Below are positions 52,012 through 61,549 of a DNA stretch of 64,000 nt, piece after piece. Numbering within the stretch: the first letter of the stretch is position 1; each line of letters begins with the position of its first letter. The notes below the pieces were generated by a model. It saw only the letters and a program-made list of their open reading frames with translations, was not told the origin of the DNA and did no database searches. The position numbers and the translations under genes were made by a program. Source of the stretch: Mycobacterium kyorinense (GTDB lineage: Bacteria; Actinomycetota; Actinomycetes; Mycobacteriales; Mycobacteriaceae); assembly GCF_001672775.1 (NCBI RefSeq), contig NZ_LZKJ01000173.1, forward strand, positions 21,348-85,347, written 5' to 3'.

Positions 52012-53280
52012 GTGAGCGCACGTGCGGGCATTGTCGTCACCGGAACTGAGGTCTTGACCGGGCGGGTACAGGACCGCAACGGCCCGTGGATCGCCGATCG
52101 GCTGCTCGAATTGGGTGTCGAACTGGCGCACATCACGATCTGCGGGGACCGGCAGCGCGATATCGAGGCCCAGTTGCGGTTCCTGGCCGATCAAGGCGTG
52201 GACCTGATCGTGACCAGCGGGGGGTTGGGTCCGACGGCCGACGATATGACCGTCGCGACGGTGGCCCGGTTCTGCGGGCGTGAGTTGGTGCTGGACGCCG
52301 AACTGGAGGGCAAGATCGCCGCGATCCTGAAATCGCTGATGAAGCGGGTCGGCGGCGGGGATTTCGACGCGGTGCGCGCGGCTAACCGCAAGCAGGCGAT
52401 GATCCCGGCCGGGGCGGTGGTGATGGACCCGGTGGGCACCGCACCCGGCGTCATCGTGCCTGGTGCGCCCACCGTCGTGGTGCTGCCCGGGCCGCCGCGC
52501 GAGTTGCAGCCGATGTGGCGGACCGCGGTGAATTTGCCCGCCGTTCAGGAGGCCATCGCCGGGCGGACTGTCTATCACCAGGACACCGTGCGGATGTTCG
52601 GGTTACCGGAATCCGGGTTGGCCGAGACGCTGCGCGACGCCGAAGAGGGCCTTCCGGATTTCGGCTCGCTGGAGATCACCACCTGCCTGCGGCGAGGCGA
52701 GGTCGAAATGGTGACCCGCTACGAGCCCGACGCCGCCGGCGTGTACGGGCAACTGCTCGAGCTGCTGCGCGAAAAGCATGGGCAGCAAATCTTTTCCGAA
52801 GACGGCTCGGGGGTGGACGACCAGGTCGCTCGGCTGCTGGCAGGGCGCCGAATCGCGACGGCGGAGTCATGTACAGCCGGGATGCTCGCGGCACGGCTGA
52901 CGGATCTGGCCGGTTCGTCGGCCTATGTCGCCGGTGGGGTGGTGGCCTACTCCAACGACGCCAAGACGGAACTGCTGGGCGTGGATTCGGCGCTGATCGA
53001 CGCGCACGGGGCGGTGTCCGAGCCGGTGGCCGAAGCGATGGCCGCAGGTGCGCTGCGCCGTTTCGGGGCCGACACCGCGGTAGCGATCACCGGGATCGCC
53101 GGGCCCGGCGGTGGAACGGAGGACAAGCCGGTCGGCACGGTCTGCTTTACGGTTGCGCTGGCTGACGGCCAGTCGCTGACCCGCACGGTACAGCTGCCGG
53201 GCAACCGCGCCGACATTCGCGAGCGCTCGACGACGGTGGCGATGCATCTGCTGCGGGCAGTGCTGAGCGGCGACGGGTGA
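52012..53280 (+). CDS. cinA: CinA-family protein (nicotinamide-nucleotide amidase-like)
   Basis: A 422-residue CinA from GTG at 52012. N-terminal MoaB/COG1058 domain: 'GIVVTGTEVLTGRVQDRNG' and 'IVTSGGLGPTADDMT'. C-terminal amidase domain: 'TAESCTAGMLAARLTDLAGSS' (split) and 'AITGIAGPGGGTEDKPVG'. CinA hydrolyses ADP-ribose and deamidates NMN in the pyridine nucleotide cycle. The start lies 17 bp from the divergent macro-fragment start, two NAD-metabolite-related domains side by side. Confidence 0.94.
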   Translation: MSARAGIVVTGTEVLTGRVQDRNGPWIADRLLELGVELAHITICGDRQRDIEAQLRFLADQGVDLIVTSGGLGPTADDMTVATVARFCGRELVLDAELEGKIAAILKSLMKRVGGGDFDAVRAANRKQAMIPAGAVVMDPVGTAPGVIVPGAPTVVVLPGPPRELQPMWRTAVNLPAVQEAIAGRTVYHQDTVRMFGLPESGLAETLRDAEEGLPDFGSLEITTCLRRGEVEMVTRYEPDAAGVYGQLLELLREKHGQQIFSEDGSGVDDQVARLLAGRRIATAESCTAGMLAARLTDLAGSSAYVAGGVVAYSNDAKTELLGVDSALIDAHGAVSEPVAEAMAAGALRRFGADTAVAITGIAGPGGGTEDKPVGTVCFTVALADGQSLTRTVQLPGNRADIRERSTTVAMHLLRAVLSGDG

Positions 53281-53302
53281 TGATGCACAGCCACCGCTAG
53301 TT

Positions 53303-53363
53303 GTTGAAATTGCGCGCAGGGTTGTGATTTTCGCGTAGCAACGACCCTGCGCGCAATCTCAAC
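53303..53363. terminator. Strong hairpin between convergent cinA and lipJ
   Basis: GTTGAAATTGCGCGCAGGGT (53303-53322) pairs with ACCCTGCGCGCAATCTCAAC (53344-53363): 20 bp with one mismatch and a 21-base loop. Placed 22 bp after cinA and 16 bp before the end of lipJ, it is a good bidirectional terminator. It could also be a copy of a dispersed intergenic element. Confidence 0.75.
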
Positions 53364-53378
53364 GGCGAAACGATACGC

Positions 53379-54755
53379 CTATGGCCTGACCATGGCATCG
53401 TCGCGCACCAGCGCGCACAGCAGCCAAGGGCCGGGTACGCCCTTGAGCTCATGCATGCCGCGCTCGACGAACCTACGCCGCGAGCCGGCGACGATGTCGC
53501 GCACCGTCGAGGACATCAGCACCTCGCTGGGGCCGGCAAGCGCCGCCACGCGCGCGCAAATGTGCACGGCCAGACCGGCGACGTCCTCTTTTAATGCACC
53601 GCGCACCTCGACCTCGCCGGCGTGAAGTCCCACCCGCACCTCGATTCCGAGCACCTGCACCGCGTCGACAATGGCGTCCGCACACGCGATCGCCGCGCTG
53701 GGACTGGTGAACGTAGCGACGAATCCGTCGCCGGCCGTGTTGACTTCGTGACCACCGAACCGGTCGAGTTGATGACGAACAAGTGCGTCGTGATTGTCCA
53801 GCAGATCTCGCCACCGATCGTCGCCCAGTGCAGCGGCACGCTCGGTGGAGCCGACGATGTCGGTGAATACGATTGTGGTGAGCACACGTTCGGCGTCGAA
53901 GCCGCCGCGCACGCCGGTGAGGAACTCCTCGATTTCGTCGAGCATCGGTGCCGTGTCCCCGACCCAGTACAAGGCATCTCCGCCTGGCAGTTCGACGTAG
54001 CGCGACCCCGCGATGTGCTCGGCAAGGTAGCGCCCGTGCTCGACGGGGATGAATTGCGCGTTCGCCCGATGCAGGATCAGCGTCGGCGCAGCGATGCGCG
54101 CGAGCGCGTCGCGGACGTCGGAATCAATCACCACCTGGGTTGCGACGCGAGCCATGCTCGGTGACGCCGCGCGGTTGCCGGCAAGATCCCACCATGCGCG
54201 GAACGCCTCGTCATCGGCGACGCTCGGGGCGACGATCCGCAAGATGTCGAACCCACGCTCGACCGCGTCAGGCTCTATTCCGACCGTGGCGAACCGGCTG
54301 GCCTCATTGAGATCGGCGCCGATCGGATAGTCGGGCGCCGACACCACGCGCGCCGCGCCGTTGACAAGCACCAGGCTGCGCACCCGCTCGGGGTAGTCGG
54401 CGGCGAGCACCAGGCCGGCCATCGCGTTGAAGCTCGGCGCGAAGATCGACGCCTGCTCGCATCCGGCCGCGTCCATCACGGCGATGGCATCCTCGGCCCA
54501 GTACCGCGGACCCTGCACATCCCGCGCCGGCAGACGGGACGACAAACCCATTCCGCGGAAATCGAAGCGGATCACCCGGCTGAAGGAAGCCAACCGCCGG
54601 TGGTAGCGATACATCGACGGCTCGGCGTCGATGGTGTCGATCGGGATTGACGGCCCCGGCAGCAGGAGCAGGTCCGTCGGGCCGTCGCCGAAAACTTGGT
54701 AGGCGATCTCGATATCGTCGCACTTGGCGTACCGAGTTCGCGGAGCCTGCGCCAC
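53379..54755 (-). CDS. lipJ: Alpha/beta hydrolase fused to class III nucleotide cyclase (LipJ)
   Basis: A 458-residue fusion matching Rv1900c. Residues 1-285 are an alpha/beta hydrolase ('FDFRGMGLSSR', nucleophile region 'IFAPSFNAMAGL', late 'APTLILHRANAQ'). Residues 290-458 are a class III cyclase with metal Asp residues in 'IVFTDIVGSTERAA' and 'VNTAGDGFVATF', and 'VRVGLHAGEVEV'. It makes cAMP and perhaps cGMP. The hydrolase nucleophile motif lacks the usual GxSxG, so lipase activity is doubtful. Confidence 0.93.
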   Translation of the reverse strand: MAQAPRTRYAKCDDIEIAYQVFGDGPTDLLLLPGPSIPIDTIDAEPSMYRYHRRLASFSRVIRFDFRGMGLSSRLPARDVQGPRYWAEDAIAVMDAAGCEQASIFAPSFNAMAGLVLAADYPERVRSLVLVNGAARVVSAPDYPIGADLNEASRFATVGIEPDAVERGFDILRIVAPSVADDEAFRAWWDLAGNRAASPSMARVATQVVIDSDVRDALARIAAPTLILHRANAQFIPVEHGRYLAEHIAGSRYVELPGGDALYWVGDTAPMLDEIEEFLTGVRGGFDAERVLTTIVFTDIVGSTERAAALGDDRWRDLLDNHDALVRHQLDRFGGHEVNTAGDGFVATFTSPSAAIACADAIVDAVQVLGIEVRVGLHAGEVEVRGALKEDVAGLAVHICARVAALAGPSEVLMSSTVRDIVAGSRRRFVERGMHELKGVPGPWLLCALVRDDAMVRP

Positions 54756-54764
54756 CGCCTCAGG

Positions 54765-56021
54765 TTAATTCAGGTCACCGACAACAGTCCGCTCCGTGCC
54801 GAACCTGATTCCGGTGGCATCTTTGCCGATCGCCGTGAGCAGCGCGACCGCAATCAGCACCGGCGTGATCGTGGCGGCCAACGCAAAGGGGTAACCATGG
54901 GAAACCGCCAGCGCCTCCTGCAGCGGCAAGTTGAAAGCAGCCAGCAGATTGCCCAACTGATAGGTCACGCCGGGATAGAAGCCCCGGATGGCATCCGGCG
55001 ACATCTCGGTCAAATGCGCCGGGATGACGCCCCAGGCGCCCTGCACCACGACCTGCATCAGGAACGCGCCAAGACACAGCATCGCCGCGCTGCGCGAGTA
55101 GGCGAAAAGCGGCACGATCGGTAGCCCGAAGATCGCGCAGAAGACGACGGTGTGGCGGCGGCCGTACCGCTGGGACAGGGTGCCGAACACTAGCCCGCCG
55201 AGGATGGCGCCGACGTTGTAGATGACCACGATCGACTTCGTCGTCGCACCCGATAGCGCAGCGCCGCCGTCATGGGACGCTGATAAGAACGTGGGGTAGA
55301 CGTCTTGGGTGCCGTGGCTCATCCAGTTGAACGCGGTCATCAGCACCACCAGATAGATGAACCGACGAACGACCTTGGCGTCGCGCAGAATGTCGCGAAT
55401 CCTGGTGTTGGTCAGGCGCATTCGCTGCTGCGCCGTCTCCCATACCTCGGATTCGCGCACCCGGTACCGGATGATCAGACTGACCAGGGCCGGGACGATG
55501 GACAGACCGAACAGCCAGCGCCACGACAGTCCGAGCCAGTCGATCACCAGCAGCGACGCCACCGTTGCGAGCAGATAGCCAAACGCGTAGCCCTCCTGCA
55601 GCAGGCCGGAGAAAAAGCCCCGGCGCTCACCCGGAACCTTCTCCATTGCGAGCGCGGCACCCAATCCCCATTCGCCGCCCATGCCAATGCCGTACAGCAG
55701 CCGCAAAATCACCAGCACGGTGAAATTGGGGGCAAAAGCGCAGAGAAACCCGACCACGGAGTAAAACGTCACGTCCACCATCAGTGGCAGTCGCCGTCCC
55801 ACCCGGTCGGCCCACAGACCGAACAGCAGCGCCCCCACCGGGCGCATCATCAGAGTGGCCGTGGTGAGGAACGCGACTTCAGTCTTGGTGTGGTGGAAGG
55901 TTTCGGCGATATCGGCGTAGACCAGGACCACGAGGAAGTAATCGAAGGCATCCATCGTCCAGCCCAGTAGCGCCGCGACGAAAGCATTCCGTTGATCGCT
56001 GGTGAGCCGTTGACGAGTCAC
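54765..56021 (-). CDS. nanT: MFS transporter, NanT-like (Rv1902c)
   Basis: A 418-residue, 12-helix MFS protein: 'LLGWTMDAFDYFLVVLVYADIA' (split), motif A 'LLFGLWADRVGRRLPLM', 'LYGIGMGGEWGLGAALAMEKV'. It matches Rv1902c, named nanT for similarity to sialic acid carriers; the true substrate in mycobacteria is unproven. The GTG at 56021 overlaps the next gene upstream (GTGA) and gives the Rv1902c length. The symbol is by position and similarity only. Confidence 0.85.
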   Translation of the reverse strand: MTRQRLTSDQRNAFVAALLGWTMDAFDYFLVVLVYADIAETFHHTKTEVAFLTTATLMMRPVGALLFGLWADRVGRRLPLMVDVTFYSVVGFLCAFAPNFTVLVILRLLYGIGMGGEWGLGAALAMEKVPGERRGFFSGLLQEGYAFGYLLATVASLLVIDWLGLSWRWLFGLSIVPALVSLIIRYRVRESEVWETAQQRMRLTNTRIRDILRDAKVVRRFIYLVVLMTAFNWMSHGTQDVYPTFLSASHDGGAALSGATTKSIVVIYNVGAILGGLVFGTLSQRYGRRHTVVFCAIFGLPIVPLFAYSRSAAMLCLGAFLMQVVVQGAWGVIPAHLTEMSPDAIRGFYPGVTYQLGNLLAAFNLPLQEALAVSHGYPFALAATITPVLIAVALLTAIGKDATGIRFGTERTVVGDLN

Positions 56022-56932
56022 TTCTGCTCGGCGCGGTCCCAGACCTTGATCATGGTCCGCAAAATCTCCTCTGCGCGGCCCAGCCCGGCCAGGTGGCTTT
56101 CGCCGGGTATCGGGTGCAACGTGGCATCGGGCAGCCTGTCGACCACGTGCTGGCCGTGGGAGAACGGGACGATGTGGTCGCGGTCGCCGTGCCACCAGTG
56201 CACCGGCACCTTGACCTGGTCAAGCCGAAAACCCCAATCCCGGGCGAAGACCACCACATCGGCAAACGGGGCGGCCAACTGTTTACGGCTGCCGTTGAGC
56301 AGGTCGTCGAGGAACATCGCCTTGAACTCGGGTCGCACCAGTAGTCGGCGGTCGCCTTCGGGCGACACGTGCGCGTAGACGTACAGCGCCGGTTCGGCCA
56401 CCGGGCGGATCACCCGAATGAAACCGACCGCCGCCATCCGGATTGGCCATCCGGCGACCGTGAGCAGGGGAGCGACCATCATTCCCAGGTTCATCAATCC
56501 GCCGCTGATGGCATCGGTGCCCCGCGTCGGCGCAACGCCGCCGAGCACCCCGACCGCTACGACACGATCCGGCATCGCCGCCGCACACCCCAGGGTGTAA
56601 GGGCCACCGCCGGACAAGCCGATCACCGTCATCTTGTCGATGCCGAGCGTGTCGGCCATGGTGCGCAGGTCGTCGGCGAATGCGACAACGGTGTCGTACT
56701 GGTAGGGCGTGGACGAGCCGATCCCGGGCCGGTCGACGCCGATCAACCGAATGTGGTTCTCCTCGGCGTACACGCGAGCCTCGGTCGGAATCTGCCGCCG
56801 CGCGCCGGGGGTGCCATGCAGCCAGAACACGGCGCGGCCCTGCGGGTCGCCGAACTCGGCGAAGCCGAGCTGACGATCGTCGCCGACGGCGATGTTGCCC
56901 TCCAGCTTGGGCCGGGCGATTGCGATAACCAT
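56018..56932 (-). CDS. Alpha/beta hydrolase
   Basis: A 304-residue hydrolase: oxyanion 'VFWLHGTPGARRQIP', nucleophile 'VIGLSGGGPYTLG', late 'PVHWWHGDRDHIVP' acid and 'GESHLAGLGRAEEI' His. The cytosolic epoxide-hydrolase/esterase group fits. It is coupled to nanT by a 4-bp overlap. Confidence 0.9.
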   Translation of the reverse strand: MVIAIARPKLEGNIAVGDDRQLGFAEFGDPQGRAVFWLHGTPGARRQIPTEARVYAEENHIRLIGVDRPGIGSSTPYQYDTVVAFADDLRTMADTLGIDKMTVIGLSGGGPYTLGCAAAMPDRVVAVGVLGGVAPTRGTDAISGGLMNLGMMVAPLLTVAGWPIRMAAVGFIRVIRPVAEPALYVYAHVSPEGDRRLLVRPEFKAMFLDDLLNGSRKQLAAPFADVVVFARDWGFRLDQVKVPVHWWHGDRDHIVPFSHGQHVVDRLPDATLHPIPGESHLAGLGRAEEILRTMIKVWDRAEQK

Positions 56933-56968
56933 GACCGCAGTGTTTCACGGGCGGTTACGGTTCGGGAC

Positions 56969-58036
56969 ATGCGGATCATCGATGCCGACGGCCACGTCGC
57001 CGAGAGCCCCACCCTCGCGATCGAGGCAATGAAGCGCTGGCCTGCGCACGTCACGCCCAGTACCGACGGCCGCCCGAGGCTGCTGATCGAGGGCCGTCAC
57101 TACCCGGAGGACCACGGTCCCGGCGCCGGCGTGCCCGTCGAGCACGGTCTGACTAGAGCGGTCGGGATCAACTGCTCCTCTGCCGACGGTGTGCTGGGCG
57201 ACGCGGATCGCGATCACATCGACACGATGGTGCTCTATCCCAGCCTCGGCCTGTGCGCCCCCACGCTGGAGGATCCCGAGTTTGCCGCCGGATTCGCACG
57301 GCTCTACAACCAGTGGATCGCCGACTACTGCGAGCCGACGGCCGGTCGGCTGCGCGGCGTGGCGGTAACGCCGATCGAGCACGGGCAGGTCGCGATCGAC
57401 ATCATGCGCGAAGCGAAGGATCTGGGGCTGGCCGCCACCCTGTTACCGCCGGCCCTGAAGACGCGCAACCTCGATCACCCCGACCTTGACCCGTTCTACG
57501 CCGCCGCGGTCGAACTCGAGATGCCGCTGGGCATTCACGGCGTACCCGGCTTCCATCTGCCGAAAATCGGCGTCGACCGGTTCACCAATTACATCCAGGT
57601 GCACTGCATCAGCTTTCCGTTCGACCAGATGACCGCAATGACGGCACTGGTGTCGGGCGGCGTATTCGATCGCCACCCAGACCTGCGGGTGGCGTTCCTG
57701 GAGGCGGGCGTGGGCTGGGTGCCGTTCTTCATCGACCGGCTGCACGAGCATTACGAGAAGCGCGGTGACTGGATCGAGGGCGGCTGGCAGCGGGACCCGC
57801 AGGAGTATGTGCAGGCCGGCAACATCTGGGTGACCTGTGAACCCGAGGAGCCGATTCTGCCGGGCGTCATCGATGTGCTCGGCGCCGACTTCATCATGTT
57901 CGCCAGCGATTACCCGCACTGGGACGGGGAGTGGCCGGAGAGCACCAAGCACCTGCGCTCGCGTTCCGACATCAGCGACGACGCCCGCGCCAAAATCGCG
58001 GGATCGAACGCGCAACGCTTTTACGGCCTGAACTGA
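56969..58036 (+). CDS. Amidohydrolase 2 family (ACMSD-like) enzyme
   Basis: A 355-residue metal-dependent TIM barrel from ATG at 56969 ('MRIIDADGHVAESPTLA', with HxE in place of HxH). 'LYPSLGLCAPTLEDPEF', 'PLGIHGVPGFHLPK', 'VAFLEAGVGWVPFFIDRLHE', and 'FASDYPHWDGEWPES' complete the site. Relatives decarboxylate or hydrolyse aromatic and amide substrates. It is divergent from the hydrolase by 36 bp. Confidence 0.9.
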   Translation: MRIIDADGHVAESPTLAIEAMKRWPAHVTPSTDGRPRLLIEGRHYPEDHGPGAGVPVEHGLTRAVGINCSSADGVLGDADRDHIDTMVLYPSLGLCAPTLEDPEFAAGFARLYNQWIADYCEPTAGRLRGVAVTPIEHGQVAIDIMREAKDLGLAATLLPPALKTRNLDHPDLDPFYAAAVELEMPLGIHGVPGFHLPKIGVDRFTNYIQVHCISFPFDQMTAMTALVSGGVFDRHPDLRVAFLEAGVGWVPFFIDRLHEHYEKRGDWIEGGWQRDPQEYVQAGNIWVTCEPEEPILPGVIDVLGADFIMFASDYPHWDGEWPESTKHLRSRSDISDDARAKIAGSNAQRFYGLN

Positions 58037-58052
58037 CGATCGACTGCCGGCG

Positions 58053-58898
58053 TCACAGTCCGCGGCTGCCCAGCCAGGTCTGGATCCGTTCGGCGACGGC
58101 CGACCAACCGGGCTCGAGCATCATGTCGTGTCCCATATCGGGGAAGATTTCTGCGTCGGTGCCGTAGGCACGAGCGGTGGCACGTACTTCCTTGATGGTG
58201 AAGGAGCTGTCGTGTTCGGCGCCCAGGACAAGCAGTGGCGTAGTCACCAGTTGCGGTCTGGGTACGTCGAGCAAGAACCCGTCGAACGCGGCGCGTTGGC
58301 TTTCCTCCTGAAGCCGCGCCGCATACCGCACAACGTCGGGCTCGGGCGTGTTGGCGGAGAAGAAATATTTGCGGGCGCGCTCAGGGGTGTTGAAACAGAA
58401 CGCGGACTTGCCGGTAATCGTGGCTCTCGTCGCGCGCCACGGATGCTGTTTCGCGAGGCGCAGCAAGAAGCCAAGACATCCCCGCGGCGACATCGACGCC
58501 AGCAACACACCGGCTGGGGCAGTGAACTGCTCCAGATACTTCTGCACGACATAGCCGCCCATCGAGTGCCCGATGACCACCGGCGCGGCTGGGAGGTCGT
58601 CGGCGACCGAACGGACGTCGTCGACATAGTCTGCGCACGAACAACGGCGCAGTGGTGTGGCCGTCGGGCTCTTTCCGTGGCCGCGAAGGCTGACCGCTAA
58701 GGCGCGAAAACCGTTGTCGGCGAAGAAGTCCAAGAAATACTCGTCCCAGCACCACGCGCCGTGCCAGGCGCCGTGCACGAACAGCAGGGGCACCGGATGG
58801 GTGGGCGTGCAAGCGCCCTTGTCGATCACCTCGAGTCTGGCTGCGCTGCGCAAGGTGGGTGGGTTCAACGAACCCGTCTCAAACCCGTCAAGAGTCAT
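58053..58898 (-). CDS. Alpha/beta hydrolase
   Basis: About 281 residues from ATG at 58898 ('MTLDGFETGSLNPPT'). Oxyanion 'LLFVHGAWHGAWCWDEYF', nucleophile 'VVIGHSMGGYVVQKYL', Asp in 'PLLVLGAEHDSSFT', His in 'FPDMGHDMMLEPGW'. Typical cytosolic esterase-like enzyme; substrate unknown. It converges with the amidohydrolase. Confidence 0.9.
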   Translation of the reverse strand: MTLDGFETGSLNPPTLRSAARLEVIDKGACTPTHPVPLLFVHGAWHGAWCWDEYFLDFFADNGFRALAVSLRGHGKSPTATPLRRCSCADYVDDVRSVADDLPAAPVVIGHSMGGYVVQKYLEQFTAPAGVLLASMSPRGCLGFLLRLAKQHPWRATRATITGKSAFCFNTPERARKYFFSANTPEPDVVRYAARLQEESQRAAFDGFLLDVPRPQLVTTPLLVLGAEHDSSFTIKEVRATARAYGTDAEIFPDMGHDMMLEPGWSAVAERIQTWLGSRGL

Positions 58899-59080
58899 CG
58901 GTTCATGCCCTTCCGCGCGGTTGAGCTGGCAACGGCTGTTCGCAGTCTCGGGCGCGACGCGGGCGGGCACCTAGAGTAGGCGGCTACTCCATTTGTTGGC
59001 GGACGCGGCCAGAAGGGCGTGTAGAGCCGGCAGCAGCCGGGTACTGCAGGGGGATCGCCGCTCAAGGGAGGTCCCAGCCC

Positions 59081-59956
59081 GTGTCCGTCTCCACCCCAGG
59101 CCGACCGCTGATCGACGCGTTGGAGCGCGCCGGCATCCTCGACGTTCCGGCACAGGCGATCGCCAAACAGGTTCGCGGGCTACTGGGCGCCGAACCACTC
59201 AAAGACACGATCAGTGGAACCTGGCTGGGTCACCCGGTCCACCCGCCGATGACCGATCTGGTGATCGGCTCGTTCGTGTCCGCCTCCGTGTTGGACCTGC
59301 TCGCCCCACGCACGGGTGCGCGAGCGGCGCAGCGGTTGATCGCCGTCGGCATCGCGGCAGCGGTACCCACTGCGGTCACCGGCTTCAGCGACTGGGCCGA
59401 CACCGAGCTGTCCGACGAGGGCGTACGCCGCGTCGGGGTGGTTCACGCGGCGGCGAACTCCGCTGCGCTGGTGCTCTATGGCGCATCGCTGCTCGCCCGT
59501 CGACGCGGTGCCCGGATTCGAGGCGCGTTGTTGGCGCTCGCCGGGGCGGGGGTGCTCGGCGGCAGTGGCTACCTGGGCGGGCACATGGCCTACGTGCGCG
59601 GCGTCGGGGTCAACCAGACCGCCTTCGATCCCGGTCCCGAGGACTGGACCGCGGTCGATTCAAGCGTGGATCTAGTTGATGGGCAACCGCATTCCGCCGA
59701 TGTCGAGGACACGCCGGTGCTGCTGGTTCGACGCGACGGACGCGTCTATGCCATCCACGACCGTTGCAGCCATCGTGGCTGTCTACTCAGCGAGGGCGAC
59801 CTCGACGGCCACGTCATCACCTGCTCCTGTCACGGCTCACGTTTCGACATCCGCGACGGCACCTTGCTGCAGGGCCCGGCGATCGTCAGCCAGCCAGCAC
59901 TCGAGGTGCGCGAAAACGACGGCCGGATCGAGGTCCGCAGAATTTCCCGCGGCTAG
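59081..59956 (+). CDS. Rieske [2Fe-2S] protein with DUF2231 membrane domain
   Basis: A 291-residue protein from GTG after AAGGGAGG. Residues about 40-165 are a DUF2231-type membrane domain of four helices ('SGTWLGHPVHPPMTDLVIGS', 'VTGFSDWADTE'). Residues about 200-291 are a Rieske ferredoxin with ligands in 'CSHRGCLLSEGDL' and 'ITCSCHGSRFDIRDG'. It probably moves electrons at the membrane; its partner is not in the window. Confidence 0.9.
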   Translation: MSVSTPGRPLIDALERAGILDVPAQAIAKQVRGLLGAEPLKDTISGTWLGHPVHPPMTDLVIGSFVSASVLDLLAPRTGARAAQRLIAVGIAAAVPTAVTGFSDWADTELSDEGVRRVGVVHAAANSAALVLYGASLLARRRGARIRGALLALAGAGVLGGSGYLGGHMAYVRGVGVNQTAFDPGPEDWTAVDSSVDLVDGQPHSADVEDTPVLLVRRDGRVYAIHDRCSHRGCLLSEGDLDGHVITCSCHGSRFDIRDGTLLQGPAIVSQPALEVRENDGRIEVRRISRG

Positions 59957-60071
59957 CGGCGACGATGCCAGCGCGGGCGTGCAGCACCGCTATTGTTATG
60001 CGCCTCTTACCGATACTCTCTTCGGTGCAGTCGAAGCGACGAAAGTTGAACCAGCACAGAATTGAGGGGCC

Positions 60072-60638
60072 ATGGGCGAATTCGACCCGAATGAAGGTGA
60101 AGCGCAAGTCATCGTCAGTCTCGCCGAGGCGGCCATGCACATGTACGGAGCCGCCATTGATTCGTTGCCGTTCCCCGAAGACAAGAAATTCCAGAAACGG
60201 GCCGAAGTGGTTCTGTCGGGTCTGCGTAAACTCCGCGCAGCGCTGACCAATGCTGCTACGCAGAGCCGCTCCACCTCTACCGTCATCGTGGCGCTCAGTG
60301 ACGTCCGGCGACGTTATGACGACCTGATGGAGCGCGCTGCGGCCGCCCCCGGATCGACGCTGGGCCAGCAGCTGTACACCGCGCGTATCCACGCCAAGTT
60401 GTCGGCGGCGGAGGCCGCCAACGGAGTCGGTCTGCGGCCCGAGTTGCCCGACGAGCTCGAGGCCGGCGCCATTCCGACCGAGGAAGAGGTGGTCAAGGTC
60501 CACCAACTGATCGCGGCGCTTCGTGAAGTCACCGGCGCGGAGGATCTCGACCGGCCGGCGGAGCCGCATGTCAACGGCTGGGACGACGCGGCGGCCACCA
60601 ACGGCGCCGAGCACGAGTCTGAGGCTGCCGCGCACTGA
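60072..60638 (+). CDS. XRE-like helical protein, paralogue B
   Basis: A 188-residue paralogue of the protein at 36853-37323, with the same order: helical half 'QVIVSLAEAAMHMYGAAIDSL' (split), 'VVLSGLRKLRAALTNAAT', then the HTH-like half 'TLGQQLYTARIHAKLSAAE' and 'NGVGLRPELPDELEAG'. It has an extra acidic C-terminal tail of about 35 residues. Probably DNA-binding or a partner in a regulatory complex; no known name. It precedes the MBL and urease genes. Confidence 0.65.
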   Translation: MGEFDPNEGEAQVIVSLAEAAMHMYGAAIDSLPFPEDKKFQKRAEVVLSGLRKLRAALTNAATQSRSTSTVIVALSDVRRRYDDLMERAAAAPGSTLGQQLYTARIHAKLSAAEAANGVGLRPELPDELEAGAIPTEEEVVKVHQLIAALREVTGAEDLDRPAEPHVNGWDDAAATNGAEHESEAAAH

Positions 60639-60682
60639 CCAATCGCCTGATTGAACCCCGGTGATGCGGGTAGTCGCGGTGC

Positions 60683-61486
60683 GTGGATATCAGCATCACC
60701 TTCATCGGCAATGCCACCACGCTGATCTCGGCGGGCGAGATCACGCTGTTGACCGACCCGAATTTTCTGCACCAAGGCCAGCACGCTTACCTGGGCTACG
60801 GTCTGGTCTCCAAGCGCCGGCATAACCCGGCGCTCGAGATCGAGGAGCTGCCGCTGCTGGATGCGATCGTGTTGTCGCATATGCACGGCGACCACTGGGA
60901 TCGCGTTGCGCAAAAAGGGCTTGACCATGGCTTGCCCGTGGTGACGACGCCGCACGCGGCCAAGCGGCTGCGTCGGCGCGGGTTCGGCCGGGCGCTGGGG
61001 CTATCCACCTGGCAGGCCCACACCATCACCAAGGGCGACATCACGTTAACGCTGACTTCGCTGCCGGGCCGCCATGCCCCGGTGCCGCTTAATCGGCTGC
61101 TGCCGCCGGTGATGGGCAGCATGCTGGAGTTCGAATCGGTGGACGGTTCGGCGCGCAGGCGACTCTACATCTCGGGCGACACGCTGCTGATCGAAGAATT
61201 GGACGAGATCCCCGTGCGATTCGACGCCATCGACGCCGGGGTGCTGCACCTCGGCGGTACTCGATTACCGGCCGGCCCCAGACTGCCCGGGCTGACCGTG
61301 ACCATGGATGGACGCCAGGGCACCGAGGTGGTTGACCGGCTGAAGCTGCCCAAGGTGATCCCGATCCACTTCGACGACTACACGGTATTTGCTTCGCCCC
61401 TCGCGGATTTCACCGACGAAATGAAGCAACGCGGGTTGGCCGACCGCATCATCGAGGTGGGACGCGGGCAGTCCGTCACCGTCTGA
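60683..61486 (+). CDS. Metallo-beta-lactamase-fold hydrolase (UlaG-like)
   Basis: A 267-residue MBL-fold protein from GTG. Metal motif 'VLSHMHGDHWDRVAQ', 'VTTPHAAKRLRRRG', 'YISGDTLLIEELDEI' and late 'KVIPIHFDDYTVF'. The UlaG/YtxA-like branch hydrolyses lactones, phosphodiesters or similar bonds. It is 63 bp ahead of ureA on the same strand. Substrate unknown. Confidence 0.88.
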   Translation: MDISITFIGNATTLISAGEITLLTDPNFLHQGQHAYLGYGLVSKRRHNPALEIEELPLLDAIVLSHMHGDHWDRVAQKGLDHGLPVVTTPHAAKRLRRRGFGRALGLSTWQAHTITKGDITLTLTSLPGRHAPVPLNRLLPPVMGSMLEFESVDGSARRRLYISGDTLLIEELDEIPVRFDAIDAGVLHLGGTRLPAGPRLPGLTVTMDGRQGTEVVDRLKLPKVIPIHFDDYTVFASPLADFTDEMKQRGLADRIIEVGRGQSVTV

Positions 61487-61549
61487 CACGGCCCCGACCG
61501 GCTCGACGTGGCGGTTTGGCGGTCGTCGGAACGGGTAAAGCACTTCTTC

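Noticed and set aside
56369..56968. In-frame extension of the amidohydrolase upstream to 56369
   Set aside because: Antisense to an alpha/beta hydrolase with all catalytic motifs; homology starts at the ATG at 56969.
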